From contig CAWFME010000004.1 in the NCBI GenBank assembly GCA_963816955.1, positions 1,054,001 through 1,118,000 on the forward strand: DNA of 64,000 nt. Reading direction: 5' to 3'. Within the stretch, counting starts at the first letter, position 1; each line of letters opens with the position of its first letter. A program made the position numbers and the translations under genes. Below the pieces are notes generated by a model. That model worked only from the letters and a program-made list of their open reading frames with translations. It did no database searches and had not been told where the DNA came from. This document shows positions 18,069 through 25,603 of the stretch, piece by piece. This DNA comes from DATFQI01 sp963816955 (GTDB lineage: Bacteria; Actinomycetota; Thermoleophilia; Solirubrobacterales; Solirubrobacteraceae).

Positions 18069-18952
18069 TCAGACGACGGGCACGGCCCGCCGCACGCGCC
18101 ACTGCGCCACGGCGAGGCCGGCCGCGACGAGCGCGGCCCCGGCCACCGCCGGCAGGGTGACGGGCTCGTCATAGAGGGCGGCCCCGAACGCGAGCGCGCC
18201 GAACGGCAGCAGCAGCGTGACGTAGGACATCGTCACCGCGGGCAGCTCGCGCAGCAGGATCGTCAGCGTCACGAACGGCACGGCCGAGCCGATCACGGCC
18301 AGGTAGGCGATCGAGCCGATCGCGCGGGCGGTCCAGGCGACCTCCCACGCCTCGGCGAGCGCGGAGACCGCGAGCAGCAGCGCGCCGCCGGCGAGCATCG
18401 CCCAGCCGTTGAGCACGACCGCGTCGAGCGCGCCGCCGTCGCGCTTGATCGCGACGTTGCCGATCGCGCTGGCGAACGGCGCGGCCGCGCACGCGATCGC
18501 GGCGGCGAGCGCATAGCGGCTGTGGCCGAGCTCGAGCGTCTCTCCGAACGCGAGCGAGAGCCCGGCCAGCGCGACCACGATCCCCGCCAGCAGCCGCGGC
18601 CGCAGCGGCTCGCCCGCGAGGAACAGCGCCGCGAGCATCGCGCTGTAGAGCGGCATGATCCCGAACAGCACGGCCGCCAGGCCCGAGGGGACGTACTGCT
18701 CCCCCAGTAGATCAGCCCGTACGCGGTCGCGAACGGCAGCAGCGCCAGGACCCCCGCGAGCCGCGCGTGGGTGCGCAGCGGGCGGCCCATCAGCCGGGCG
18801 ATCACGAGCAGCCCGGCGCCCGCGAGCGCGAAGCGGATGCCCGCCCCGAGCAGCGGCGGCACGTCCTCCAGCCCGATCTTGATCGCGACCCAGGTGCTGG
18901 ACCAGATGACGACGAGGATCGCGTAGAGGGTCCAGACCAGGCCGCGGGGCAC
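18069..18952 (-). CDS. EamA/DMT-family transporter, apparent frameshift
   Basis: A ten-helix drug/metabolite transporter of about 294 residues with two EamA repeats. The N-terminal half (MPRGLVWTLYAILVVIWSST, then YGLIYWG) and C-terminal half (EQYVPSGLAAVLFG onward) lie in different frames. Adding one base to the run of five C at 18701-18705 gives YWGEQYVPSG and restores the protein. GTG 18952 is supported by a TAGGCT box 7 bases upstream on the minus strand. These proteins export metabolites or amino acids; the substrate is unknown. It is the last gene after the phosphatase and GNAT genes. Confidence 0.85.
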
Positions 18953-18957
18953 CCACC

Positions 18958-19428
18958 TCAGCCTACAAGTGGTTTCTCCATCAAATAGTCCTGGCGGCCG
19001 CCCTCGCGCGGGGTGGCGACGATGGCGTAGCCGGCGGCCTCGTAGAGCCCGCGGGCCTCGGAGAGCACCTCGGTGGTGATCAGCCGCACGCGTCGGTGGC
19101 CCGCGGCGGCGGCCCGGCGCTCGAGCTCGGCCAGCAGCGTGCGCGCGTGCCCGCGCCCGCGGGCGCGCGCCGTGACGAACATGCGCTTGATCTCGCCCGT
19201 CTCGGCGTCGAGTGCGCGCAGGCCGCCGCAGGCGACGGGCTCGGCGCCGTCGTAGGCCACCAGCCACGCGGAGCCGGGGCCGCTGAAGGACTCGGGCGAG
19301 GCGAAGATGTGCTCCGGGTCGGCGACGGGCGCGTCCAGCCGCTCGCCGAGCAGCGCCTGGTACTCCTCCCACAGCGCGCGCGAGGCGGGCCCGTCGGGCG
19401 CCTCCTCCCGAAGGGCCGGCTCACCCAT
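18958..19428 (-). CDS. GNAT-family N-acetyltransferase
   Basis: A 156-residue acetyltransferase with the acetyl-CoA pyrophosphate-binding motif RARGRGHARTLL (R/QxxGxG/A type) at ~87-98 preceded by strand IKRMFV, and the C-terminal motif ARGLYEAAGYAIV. The substrate cannot be told from sequence. It lies 18 bases after the GAF-SpoIIE gene and 5 bases before the EamA gene, all on the minus strand. Confidence 0.88.
   Translation of the reverse strand: MGEPALREEAPDGPASRALWEEYQALLGERLDAPVADPEHIFASPESFSGPGSAWLVAYDGAEPVACGGLRALDAETGEIKRMFVTARARGRGHARTLLAELERRAAAAGHRRVRLITTEVLSEARGLYEAAGYAIVATPREGGRQDYLMEKPLVG
18960..18965 (-). promoter_or_regulatory. -10 box TAGGCT of EamA gene
   Basis: On the minus strand TAGGCT ends 7 bases before GTG 18952 and overlaps the end of the GNAT gene, so the transporter can be transcribed separately. 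Confidence 0.45.
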
Positions 19429-19446
19429 CGGGCGGCCCGGCCGCGC

Positions 19447-21036
19447 TCACCGGACGCGCACCGCGAGCACGACGAGGTCGTCGCCGAGCCCGGGCGCCCA
19501 CTCGTGGGCCTCGTCGCGCAGCCGCTCCGCGAGCGCCTGCGGGGCGAGCGCGCGGCCGTGCTCGGCCAGCAGGCCGGGGAGCCGGGCGTCGCCGAACTGC
19601 ACGCCCTCGCGGCGTGCCTCCCACAGCCCGTCGGTGGCGGCGAGCAGGACGTCGCCGGGGGCGAGCGCGCACTCGCGCTCCTCGTAGGACGCGTCCGGGT
19701 CGATCCCCAGCGGCAGGCCGGTGGTGCCGAGCCCGGCGGCGGCGCCGGCCGCGCGCAGGAGCTGCGGCGGGGGGTGCCCCGCGTTGCACCAGCGCAGCCG
19801 GCGGCCGTCGGCGATCGCCAGGAACGTCGGCACGAACAGGCCCTCGGGCAGCCGCGAGCAGAGGATCGTGTTGGTCTGGCGCAGCACCTCCGCCGGGCGG
19901 TCGCAGTCGAACGTGCGGGCCTCGACGAAGAAGCGCACCATCGCGGCCGTCGCCGCCACCTCGAGCCCGCTGCCGCTGACGTCGCCCACGAGCAGCCCGA
20001 GCTCGCCGTCCGGGAGCGTCCAGATGCCGAACACGTCGCCGCCTGACGCCTCGTGCCCGGCCGGCTCGTAGACGAGCCCGACCTCGTGCTCGTCCAGCGC
20101 GGGCGGGCGCTGGGGCACGAAGCCGGCGGTCATCGCGCGCGCCACCCGGCGCTCGCGGTCGTACGCGTGGGCATTGGCGAGCGCGGCGGCGGCGACGGGC
20201 GCCAGCGCGACCACCCGGCCCACGCCGCCGGGGGCGAAGCCGGCCTCCGGCGCGGTGACCGTCAGCACCCCGAACAGCCGCGCGCCGAGCGCGACGGGCA
20301 CCCGGACGAAGTCGCCGATCAGCGCGGGCTCGGCGCCGCCGCGCACCCGCCCGGCGGCATCGGCGGGCATGAAGCCCGCGTCGGCCGCTCCGGTCAGCTC
20401 TCGCACCTGCGCCAGCACGGCCGCGGTCACCTCGTCCGGGTCGAGCGTCGCGCTCACGGCCCGCGTGGCCCGGCCCAGCGCCTCCTCGTCGTCGAGCAGC
20501 TGGGCGCGCTCGAGCGCGAACGCGGCGAGGTCGGCGAGCACCTTCGTGACCCGCATGTCCTCGGCGCTGAACGCGGGCTGGGGGAGCGAGCGGGCGATCG
20601 CGAGCACGCCGAGGATCCGCCCGCGCGACCCGATCGGGCAGGACAGGAACGAGGAGCTGCTGTACCACTCCCACACCCGCCGGGCCGTGTCCTCGTCGAG
20701 CGACTCGTACAGCCGGTCGTGCAGGCCCTGCGCGCCCGGCCAGTCCTCCAGCCGCTCGATCCGCACCGGGCTGCCGGTCTCCACGGCCGCCTCGGTCACA
20801 CCTCCGCGCTCGGGGTCGTAGGGCCGGTCGAGCACCGGCCGGAACGCGTCGCGCACGGCGTCGGAGGCGAACCACGACGCGGCGGGGCGGATGTGCGCGT
20901 GGGCGGGATCGACGACCAGGAACGACACGCCGGTGACGTCCAGCAGCCGCCGCACCTGCGACACGATCTCCTCGAGCGTCCGGCGCAGCCATGCCTGCGA
21001 CCCCGCGGCGTGCTCGATGCCGCGCTCCTCCACCAT
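19447..21036 (-). CDS. GAF-GAF-SpoIIE serine phosphatase
   Basis: A 529-residue PP2C-type phosphatase. A first GAF domain covers ~20-175 (YSSSSFLSCPIGSRGRILGV), a second degenerate GAF ~195-310, and the SpoIIE catalytic domain ~325-529 with the metal motifs ASGGDVFGIW and LLVGDVSGSG and the final AATDGLWEAR and LGDDLVVLAVRVR. These enzymes dephosphorylate anti-sigma antagonists of STAS type in response to a signal sensed by the GAF domains. The STAS protein at 15576 is a possible but unproven target. ATG 21036 has a TAGGCT box 7 bases upstream; an uninterrupted frame reaches further into the sulfotransferase gene but is not one protein. Confidence 0.88.
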   Translation of the reverse strand: MVEERGIEHAAGSQAWLRRTLEEIVSQVRRLLDVTGVSFLVVDPAHAHIRPAASWFASDAVRDAFRPVLDRPYDPERGGVTEAAVETGSPVRIERLEDWPGAQGLHDRLYESLDEDTARRVWEWYSSSSFLSCPIGSRGRILGVLAIARSLPQPAFSAEDMRVTKVLADLAAFALERAQLLDDEEALGRATRAVSATLDPDEVTAAVLAQVRELTGAADAGFMPADAAGRVRGGAEPALIGDFVRVPVALGARLFGVLTVTAPEAGFAPGGVGRVVALAPVAAAALANAHAYDRERRVARAMTAGFVPQRPPALDEHEVGLVYEPAGHEASGGDVFGIWTLPDGELGLLVGDVSGSGLEVAATAAMVRFFVEARTFDCDRPAEVLRQTNTILCSRLPEGLFVPTFLAIADGRRLRWCNAGHPPPQLLRAAGAAAGLGTTGLPLGIDPDASYEERECALAPGDVLLAATDGLWEARREGVQFGDARLPGLLAEHGRALAPQALAERLRDEAHEWAPGLGDDLVVLAVRVR

Positions 21037-21043
21037 GCGCGCG

Positions 21044-21049
21044 AGCCTA
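21044..21049 (-). promoter_or_regulatory. -10 box TAGGCT of SpoIIE gene
   Basis: On the minus strand TAGGCT ends 7 bases before ATG 21036. A plus-strand box for the small membrane gene lies 22 bases away, so this is a compact divergent promoter. Confidence 0.5.
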
Positions 21050-21071
21050 ACCGTGCCGCGCCGACCCGTGC

Positions 21072-21077
21072 TAGCTT
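21072..21077 (+). promoter_or_regulatory. -10 box TAGCTT of small membrane gene
   Basis: TAGCTT ends 9 bases before ATG 21087. Confidence 0.45.
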
Positions 21078-21086
21078 CGCCGCCAG

Positions 21087-21248
21087 ATGGCCGACGATGA
21101 CGACGACTGGGTCGGCGAGCCGCCCGAGGGCCGCCACACGCGCGACCGCGCCAAGCCGGGCTTCTGGAGCAACCAGTGGCAGCCGGCCGCGGCGGGCGCC
21201 GCGCTGTTCGTGCTGGTCGTGATCGTGCTGCTGCTCGCGCTGCTCTGA
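21087..21248 (+). CDS. Small tail-anchored membrane protein, 53 aa
   Basis: ATG 21087 follows a good -10 box. The protein begins with an acidic patch (MADDDDDWVGEPPEG), continues with a basic stretch (HTRDRAKPGFW) and ends in one hydrophobic helix (AGAALFVLVVIVLLLALL). The topology suggests a C-terminally anchored membrane protein with a cytoplasmic N-terminus. I recognise no family. It ends 3 bases before the end of the converging sulfotransferase gene. Confidence 0.6.
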   Translation: MADDDDDWVGEPPEGRHTRDRAKPGFWSNQWQPAAAGAALFVLVVIVLLLALL

Positions 21249-21251
21249 GCT

Positions 21252-21831
21252 CTAGGCGAACGCCTCCTCGCGGAAGCGGTCGACCCATTCCTGCGAGCGG
21301 TGGTCGGACTGGCGGCGCAGCGGCGGCTCGGGCACGTCGATGCCCTCGCTCGGCGAACCACTCGCGCCAGGCGGCGGCGTGCTCCTCCAAGCGGCGCTTG
21401 AGGTGCGCGATCGCGCCGGCGTGGAAGACGGGCTCGACGTGGGAGTCGCGGGTGTCGCGGCGCTCGACGTGGACCCAGCGCAGCGTGCCGAGCTGCTCCT
21501 CTGGGCTCGCCGTGGGCCAGGAGTCCGGCAGGTAGGCCCACATCATCTTGGCGCCGAAGACGCCGTTGGGGGTCGTGCCGCGCTCGCGTGCGCCGGCGAG
21601 CCGCCGCTCCCACGGCACTTCCAGCCGCGGCGGCTCGAGCGGCGCCAGCAGCGCGAGGATCTCCGGGTCGGCGTCGGCCGGGAAGTACTCGCGTGGCTGC
21701 CGCACGCGTCCGGTCGCGCTGAGAAACTCGAAGTACTCCTCGGGCCTGCCGGCGACGCCGGTGCCCGCGAGCAGCTCGCACAGGAGCGTGCTGCCGCTCC
21801 GTTCCGTGGCGCAGACGAGGTATCCGATCAC
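21252..21831 (-). pseudogene. Stf0-type sulfotransferase, shortened and frameshifted
   Basis: The N-terminus IGYLVCATERSGSTLLCELL with GVAGRPEEYF is the PAPS-binding Stf0 signature, and NGVFGAKMMWAYLPD and RWVHVERRD follow. An extra G (C run at 21343-21345 on the plus strand) breaks the frame; removing it gives AERGIDVPEPPLRRQSD and a stop at 21252. Even then it is only ~192 residues against ~250-270 for Stf0 enzymes. The segment after RRD and the strand-helix unit normally before the C-terminal RRQxD motif are missing. It is probably non-functional, although a compact variant cannot be excluded. GTG 21831 faces the sulfatase start 5 bases away. Confidence 0.7.
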
Positions 21832-21836
21832 CCTGC

Positions 21837-23165
21837 ATGGTGAAGAAGCCCAACATCCTGTACCTGCACTCGCACGACACGGGGCGGTTCGTCCAGCCCT
21901 ACGGGCACCAGGTGCCGACCCCGAACATCCAGCGCCTGGCCGACCAGGGGCTGCTGTTCCGCAAGGCGTTCTGCGCCGCTCCGACGTGCTCGGGGTCCCG
22001 CTCCGCGCTGCTCACGGGTCAGTATCCGCATACGAACGGGATGATGGGCCTGGCCCACCGCGGGTTCGAGCTCCACGACTACTCGCACCACATCGTCCAC
22101 ACGCTGCGCGAGGCGGGCTACTGGTCGGGGCTGATCGGCGAGCAGCACCTGTCCAAGGACCCAGCGGTGCTCGGCTACGACCACGTGATCGAGAGCGACA
22201 CCAACCACGTGGACAACGTGGCGCCGGCCGCCGTCGAGCTGATCGCGCAGGCGCCGCCCGAGCCGTTCTTCCTCTCCGTCGGCTTCTTCGAGACCCACCG
22301 CGAGTACTTCGAGCCGACCTCGGTGCGCGACGCGCTGTACTCGCTGCCGCCCGACAACCTGCCCGACACGCCGGAGACGCGCCGCGACATGGCCTCCTAC
22401 AAGGCCAGCGCCCGCTCGCTGGACCAGGGCGTGGGCTCCGTGCTCAACGCGCTCGACGAGCACGACCTCGCCGACGACACGCTCGTGATCCTCACGACGG
22501 ACCACGGGCTCGCCTTCCCGGGCGCCAAGGGCACGCTGTTCGACCGCGGGATCGGCGTGCTGATGATCATGCGCGGGCCCGGCGGCGCGCACGGCGGCCG
22601 CGTCTCCAACGCGCTCGTCTCGCACGTGGACATCTTCCCGACGATCTGCGAGCTGGCCGGGATCGAGGCGCCGGCGCGGCTGCAGGGCCGCTCGCTGCTG
22701 CCGGTGATGCGGCGCGCGGTCGAGGACGTCAACGACGCGGTCTTCGCGGAGCTGACGTTCCACGCGGCCTACGAGCCGGTGCGCGCCGTGCGCACGGAGC
22801 GCTGGAAGTACATCCGCCGTTTCGGCGACCGGCTGCGGCCCGTGCTGCCCAACGTGGACGACAGCCCGACCAAGGACCTGCTGCTCGCCGAGGGGTGGGG
22901 CGAGCTCGAGCTGCCCCGCGAGTCGCTGCACGACCTGCGCTTCGACCCCGTCGAGGCGCACAACCTGATCGACGCGCCGCACGCCGCCGAGATCGCGGAC
23001 GAGCTGCGCGCTCGCCTGGACGAGTGGATGCGCGCCACGGAGGACCCGCTGCTCGACGGGCCGGTGCCCGCGCCGGAGGGCGCGGAGCTCAACGACCCCG
23101 GCCAGGTCTCGCCCGCCGAGCCGGCCAACGGGCACGTGCTCGACCCCGCCGGGTCGGTGCACTAG
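21837..23165 (+). CDS. Type I sulfatase (alkaline-phosphatase fold)
   Basis: A 442-residue sulfatase. PNILYLHSHDTGR supplies the first metal Asp, and C51-SGSR in PTCSGSRSALLTGQ is the formylglycine site. The site reads CxGxR where the consensus is CxPxR, so conversion by formylglycine-generating enzyme is uncertain. TTDHGLAFPGAKGTL holds the remaining metal ligands and the active-site Lys. The closest type I can suggest is the sulfamidase/heparan-sulfatase-like group. I see no clear signal peptide. It diverges from the sulfotransferase remnant with start codons 5 bases apart, so the two genes were probably once a functional pair. Confidence 0.9.
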   Translation: MVKKPNILYLHSHDTGRFVQPYGHQVPTPNIQRLADQGLLFRKAFCAAPTCSGSRSALLTGQYPHTNGMMGLAHRGFELHDYSHHIVHTLREAGYWSGLIGEQHLSKDPAVLGYDHVIESDTNHVDNVAPAAVELIAQAPPEPFFLSVGFFETHREYFEPTSVRDALYSLPPDNLPDTPETRRDMASYKASARSLDQGVGSVLNALDEHDLADDTLVILTTDHGLAFPGAKGTLFDRGIGVLMIMRGPGGAHGGRVSNALVSHVDIFPTICELAGIEAPARLQGRSLLPVMRRAVEDVNDAVFAELTFHAAYEPVRAVRTERWKYIRRFGDRLRPVLPNVDDSPTKDLLLAEGWGELELPRESLHDLRFDPVEAHNLIDAPHAAEIADELRARLDEWMRATEDPLLDGPVPAPEGAELNDPGQVSPAEPANGHVLDPAGSVH

Positions 23166-23175
23166 GCGCCGCGGG

Positions 23176-23574
23176 CTACTCCACGCTCTGGATGAACTCG
23201 ACGAGCTTCGCGACCTCGGCGGGCTTGTCCGCGAGGCCGAAGCCGTCGATGCTCGCCCTCATGATGCCGGCGTTGTAGCCCTCGGTCACGTCGGCGTCCG
23301 GGTCGGTGATCGCCTTCTCCAGATAGGCCGCGTCGGCCGTGACCTCCTTGCCATCCGCGAGCGTCACCGTCGAGCCCGCGAGGCCCTTGAACGTCGGGCC
23401 CGTCCCGTCGCGGCCGTCGAGCGAGTGGCAGCCGGCGCACGCGTACTGGCGGTAGGCCTGCTCGCCAGGGTCGTCGGACGAGGACCCGCCCGCCTCAGAG
23501 CCGCCGCCGCAGGCGACGAGGGCGAGCGGAAGCGCGCACGAGGCGGCGACGGCGAGCTTGCGGAGGTCCGGCAT
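23176..23574 (-). CDS. Lipoprotein c-type cytochrome
   Basis: A 132-residue lipoprotein: the signal peptide ends in the lipobox LVAC (Cys22), a Gly/Ser linker follows, then one cytochrome c domain with haem motif C46-AGC-H50 and a likely Met ligand in GIMRASIDGFG. The domain resembles the cytochrome c domain fused to cytochrome oxidase subunit II, suggesting electron delivery to a terminal oxidase at the outer face of the membrane. It converges on the sulfatase gene, ending 11 bases after it. Confidence 0.9.
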   Translation of the reverse strand: MPDLRKLAVAASCALPLALVACGGGSEAGGSSSDDPGEQAYRQYACAGCHSLDGRDGTGPTFKGLAGSTVTLADGKEVTADAAYLEKAITDPDADVTEGYNAGIMRASIDGFGLADKPAEVAKLVEFIQSVE

Positions 23575-23596
23575 CGAGCCGGGGAGTGTACGAACG

Positions 23597-23639
23597 GACG
23601 GGGCGCCGCCGCGCTCAGGGAATGCGCGGCGGCCCCGTC
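23597..23639. terminator. Long GC hairpin upstream of the cytochrome gene
   Basis: GACGGGG-CGCC-GCCGCGC pairs with the arm at 23624-23639 apart from a 2-base bulge, around a 9-base loop. It may terminate transcripts from the upstream hydrolase gene. The rest of the 274-base gap 23575-23848 holds smaller hairpins but no gene or RNA family I recognise. Confidence 0.4.
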
Positions 23640-23848
23640 AGGGTCACGCCGGCGGCCGGTCGCCGAAAGAGGGGGATGACGGACCGGAGCCGGTGCTGAG
23701 ACGCTGGGTCCTCATCCGTGAGGTCGTCTCTGTTGGGGGGAACGCGGTGCATGCTTCCACCGCCGGACGCCGCCCTTGCTACGGCCCGCCTGTGAGTGCG
23801 AGTTCGGGCAGCCGCACCCGGCAGTGCGGGTAGCCGCGCGGGCCCGCG

Positions 23849-24742
23849 TCAGACGGCGGCCGGCTCGCCCGCGCGGGCGGCGTTGTCGGCGATCGCGCCG
23901 ATGATCTGCGCCCAAGCGGCGCGCGGGAGGTCGTGGCCCATGCCCTCGATCTTCACGAGCCGGGCGCCGGGGATCGCCTTCGCGGTCGCGCGGCCGCCCG
24001 AGGGGCTGACGAGGCGGTCCTTGGTGCCGTGGATGATCACCGTCGGCGCGGAGACGCCCTGCAGGCGCTCCGTGCGGTCGCCCGAGGCGATGATCGCGGC
24101 GAGCTGGCGGCCCGACCCGGCCGGGTTGCGGCCGCGGTCGTAGCTGCGGGCGGCGATGTCCCGCAGGTCGTCCTCGTCGCGGTCGAGGTCCGGCGAGCCG
24201 ATCACGCGGTACGTCTTCAGGACGTGGTCGATGAACCTGTCGCGCTCCTGGGGCGGCTTCCCGAGCAGGACGCGATAGGTCGCCAGCTTGGGCTGGCCCG
24301 ACCAGCGGGCGCCCGTGTTGGACATGATCGAGCACAGCGAGAGCACGCGCTGCGGGTGCTCGATCGCGATCGTCTGGGCGATCATGCCGCCCATCGAGGC
24401 GCCGACGATGTGCGCGCGCTCGATCCCGAGCTCGTCGAGCAGCCCGACGGCGTCGGCGGCCATGTCCGAGATCGTGTAGCCCGCAGCCTTCTTCGAGCGC
24501 AGGGCGAGCTGGCGCAGCGTCGGCACCGGGAGGTCGCGCATCGCGGTCGAGCGGCCGACGTCGCGGTTGTCGAAGCGGATCACGTGGAACCCACGGCCCG
24601 CGAGCTCGGCGCAGAAGTCCTCGTGCCAGGCGATCATCTGCGTCGCGAGCCCCATCACCAGCAGCAGCGCAGGGTCCGAGGGGGCCCCGAACGTCTCGTA
24701 GGCGATGTCGACGTCTCCGACGCGGCAGGTCTGCTCGGCCAT
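23849..24742 (-). CDS. Alpha/beta hydrolase
   Basis: A 297-residue alpha/beta-hydrolase. The oxyanion region is LLLVMGLATQMIAWH, the nucleophile elbow GASMGG (Ser116), and the catalytic Asp and His lie near HGTKDRLV and GMGHDLP. It resembles the tetracycline/aclacinomycin methylesterase-like and non-haem haloperoxidase-like group common in actinobacteria; the substrate is unknown. ATG 24742 is chosen because a TAGTGT box lies 8 bases upstream. Confidence 0.9.
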   Translation of the reverse strand: MAEQTCRVGDVDIAYETFGAPSDPALLLVMGLATQMIAWHEDFCAELAGRGFHVIRFDNRDVGRSTAMRDLPVPTLRQLALRSKKAAGYTISDMAADAVGLLDELGIERAHIVGASMGGMIAQTIAIEHPQRVLSLCSIMSNTGARWSGQPKLATYRVLLGKPPQERDRFIDHVLKTYRVIGSPDLDRDEDDLRDIAARSYDRGRNPAGSGRQLAAIIASGDRTERLQGVSAPTVIIHGTKDRLVSPSGGRATAKAIPGARLVKIEGMGHDLPRAAWAQIIGAIADNAARAGEPAAV

Positions 24743-24750
24743 GGCGTCTG

Positions 24751-24756
24751 ACACTA
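24751..24756 (-). promoter_or_regulatory. -10 box TAGTGT of hydrolase gene
   Basis: On the minus strand TAGTGT ends 8 bases before ATG 24742 and overlaps the end of the amidotransferase gene. Confidence 0.45.
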
Positions 24757-25476
24757 CCCGCGGGCGCCGGCGCCGATGCCCCGTACGGCGCCCACGACGC
24801 GCGCGAAGCCGCCGAAGATCGCGTCCGAGAGCGCCCGCTGGCCCGGGAGGTGCTCGCGATCGGCGGCGCGGGCGGCGTCCTCGGTCACGCCGGCCTGCTC
24901 GAGCGCGACGTGCCAGTCGACGTACCAGTCGTCGATCGAGGCCTCGTCGAGCTCGGGGTGGAACTGCACGCCCCACGAGCGCTCCCCGATCCGGAAGCCC
25001 TCGCCGGTGCCTCTCGGCGACCGCAGCAGCTCGACTGCGCCGTCCGGGAGCGCGAAGCCGTCCTCGTTCCAGTGCACGCCGGCCGCGCCCGGCGGGAGCG
25101 CACCGAGCACGGGGTCGCCCTCGGACGCCCGCAGCGGCACGAGCGGGAGCCAGTCGAGGTGGCGCCGCGCGAGCTTGCGCACCTCGCCGCCGTGGGCATG
25201 GGCGAGCAGCTGCGCGCCGAGGCAGACGCCGAGCACCGGCACGCCGCGCGCGGTCGCCTCGCGCAGCAGCGCCGCCTGCTCGCGCAGCGCGGGGTCGGGC
25301 GCGGTCTGCTCGCCGCCGAGCACGACGATCCCGTCGACCTCGTCCAGCGCCGGCAGCGGGTCGCCGTCGCGGACGAAGCGCTCGTCGAGCTCCGCCCCCG
25401 CAGCGCGCAGCGCCGGCCCGGCGTGCCCGAGGAACGGCCGCTGGAGGTTGTGGACGACGGCGACGACGGGGCGCAC
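24754..25476 (-). CDS. Class I glutamine amidotransferase-like protein
   Basis: A 240-residue class I GATase domain with the complete triad: Cys85 in GVCLGAQLLA, His173 and Glu175 in GVQFHPE. No synthetase domain is attached, so it belongs to the stand-alone GuaA-like or gamma-glutamyl hydrolase-like group (possibly polyamine or glutamyl-conjugate hydrolysis). GTG 25476 is chosen because a TAGCCT box ends 7 bases upstream. An upstream ATG at 25578 would place hairpin repeat copy B inside the protein and is rejected. Confidence 0.88.
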   Translation of the reverse strand: MRPVVAVVHNLQRPFLGHAGPALRAAGAELDERFVRDGDPLPALDEVDGIVVLGGEQTAPDPALREQAALLREATARGVPVLGVCLGAQLLAHAHGGEVRKLARRHLDWLPLVPLRASEGDPVLGALPPGAAGVHWNEDGFALPDGAVELLRSPRGTGEGFRIGERSWGVQFHPELDEASIDDWYVDWHVALEQAGVTEDAARAADREHLPGQRALSDAIFGGFARVVGAVRGIGAGARG

Positions 25477-25483
25477 GGCAGGC

Positions 25484-25489
25484 AGGCTA
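25484..25489 (-). promoter_or_regulatory. -10 box TAGCCT of amidotransferase gene
   Basis: On the minus strand TAGCCT ends 7 bases before GTG 25476. Confidence 0.5.
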
Positions 25490-25528
25490 CCGCCCGCTCC
25501 GAGTCGGCCCCGCCGGGCTCCCACGCGC

Positions 25529-25573
25529 CGAGTGGCATCTGCGTTCCCGCTGCGGGAACGGAGGTGCCACTCG
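25529..25573. repeat. Dispersed hairpin repeat, copy B
   Basis: The left arm CGAGTGGCATCTGCGTTCCC (25529-25548) pairs with 25554-25573 around the loop GCTGC, with a G/G mismatch at the position that is C/C in copy A and one G-U-type pair. It lies between two minus-strand genes. Confidence 0.85.
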
Positions 25574-25603
25574 ACCATCCACTCGAAGAGGCGCGGTGGC
25601 CGG

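Noticed and set aside
19447..21831. A single 794-residue sulfotransferase-phosphatase fusion
   Set aside because: The join is Arg/Pro-rich out-of-frame sequence, a promoter box and a separate plus-strand gene lie between the two parts, and a one-base edit ends the sulfotransferase at 21252.
23690..23740. Possible TPP riboswitch because of a CTGAGA motif
   Set aside because: The ACCTGA and other conserved parts are missing, and the neighbouring genes have no thiamine link.
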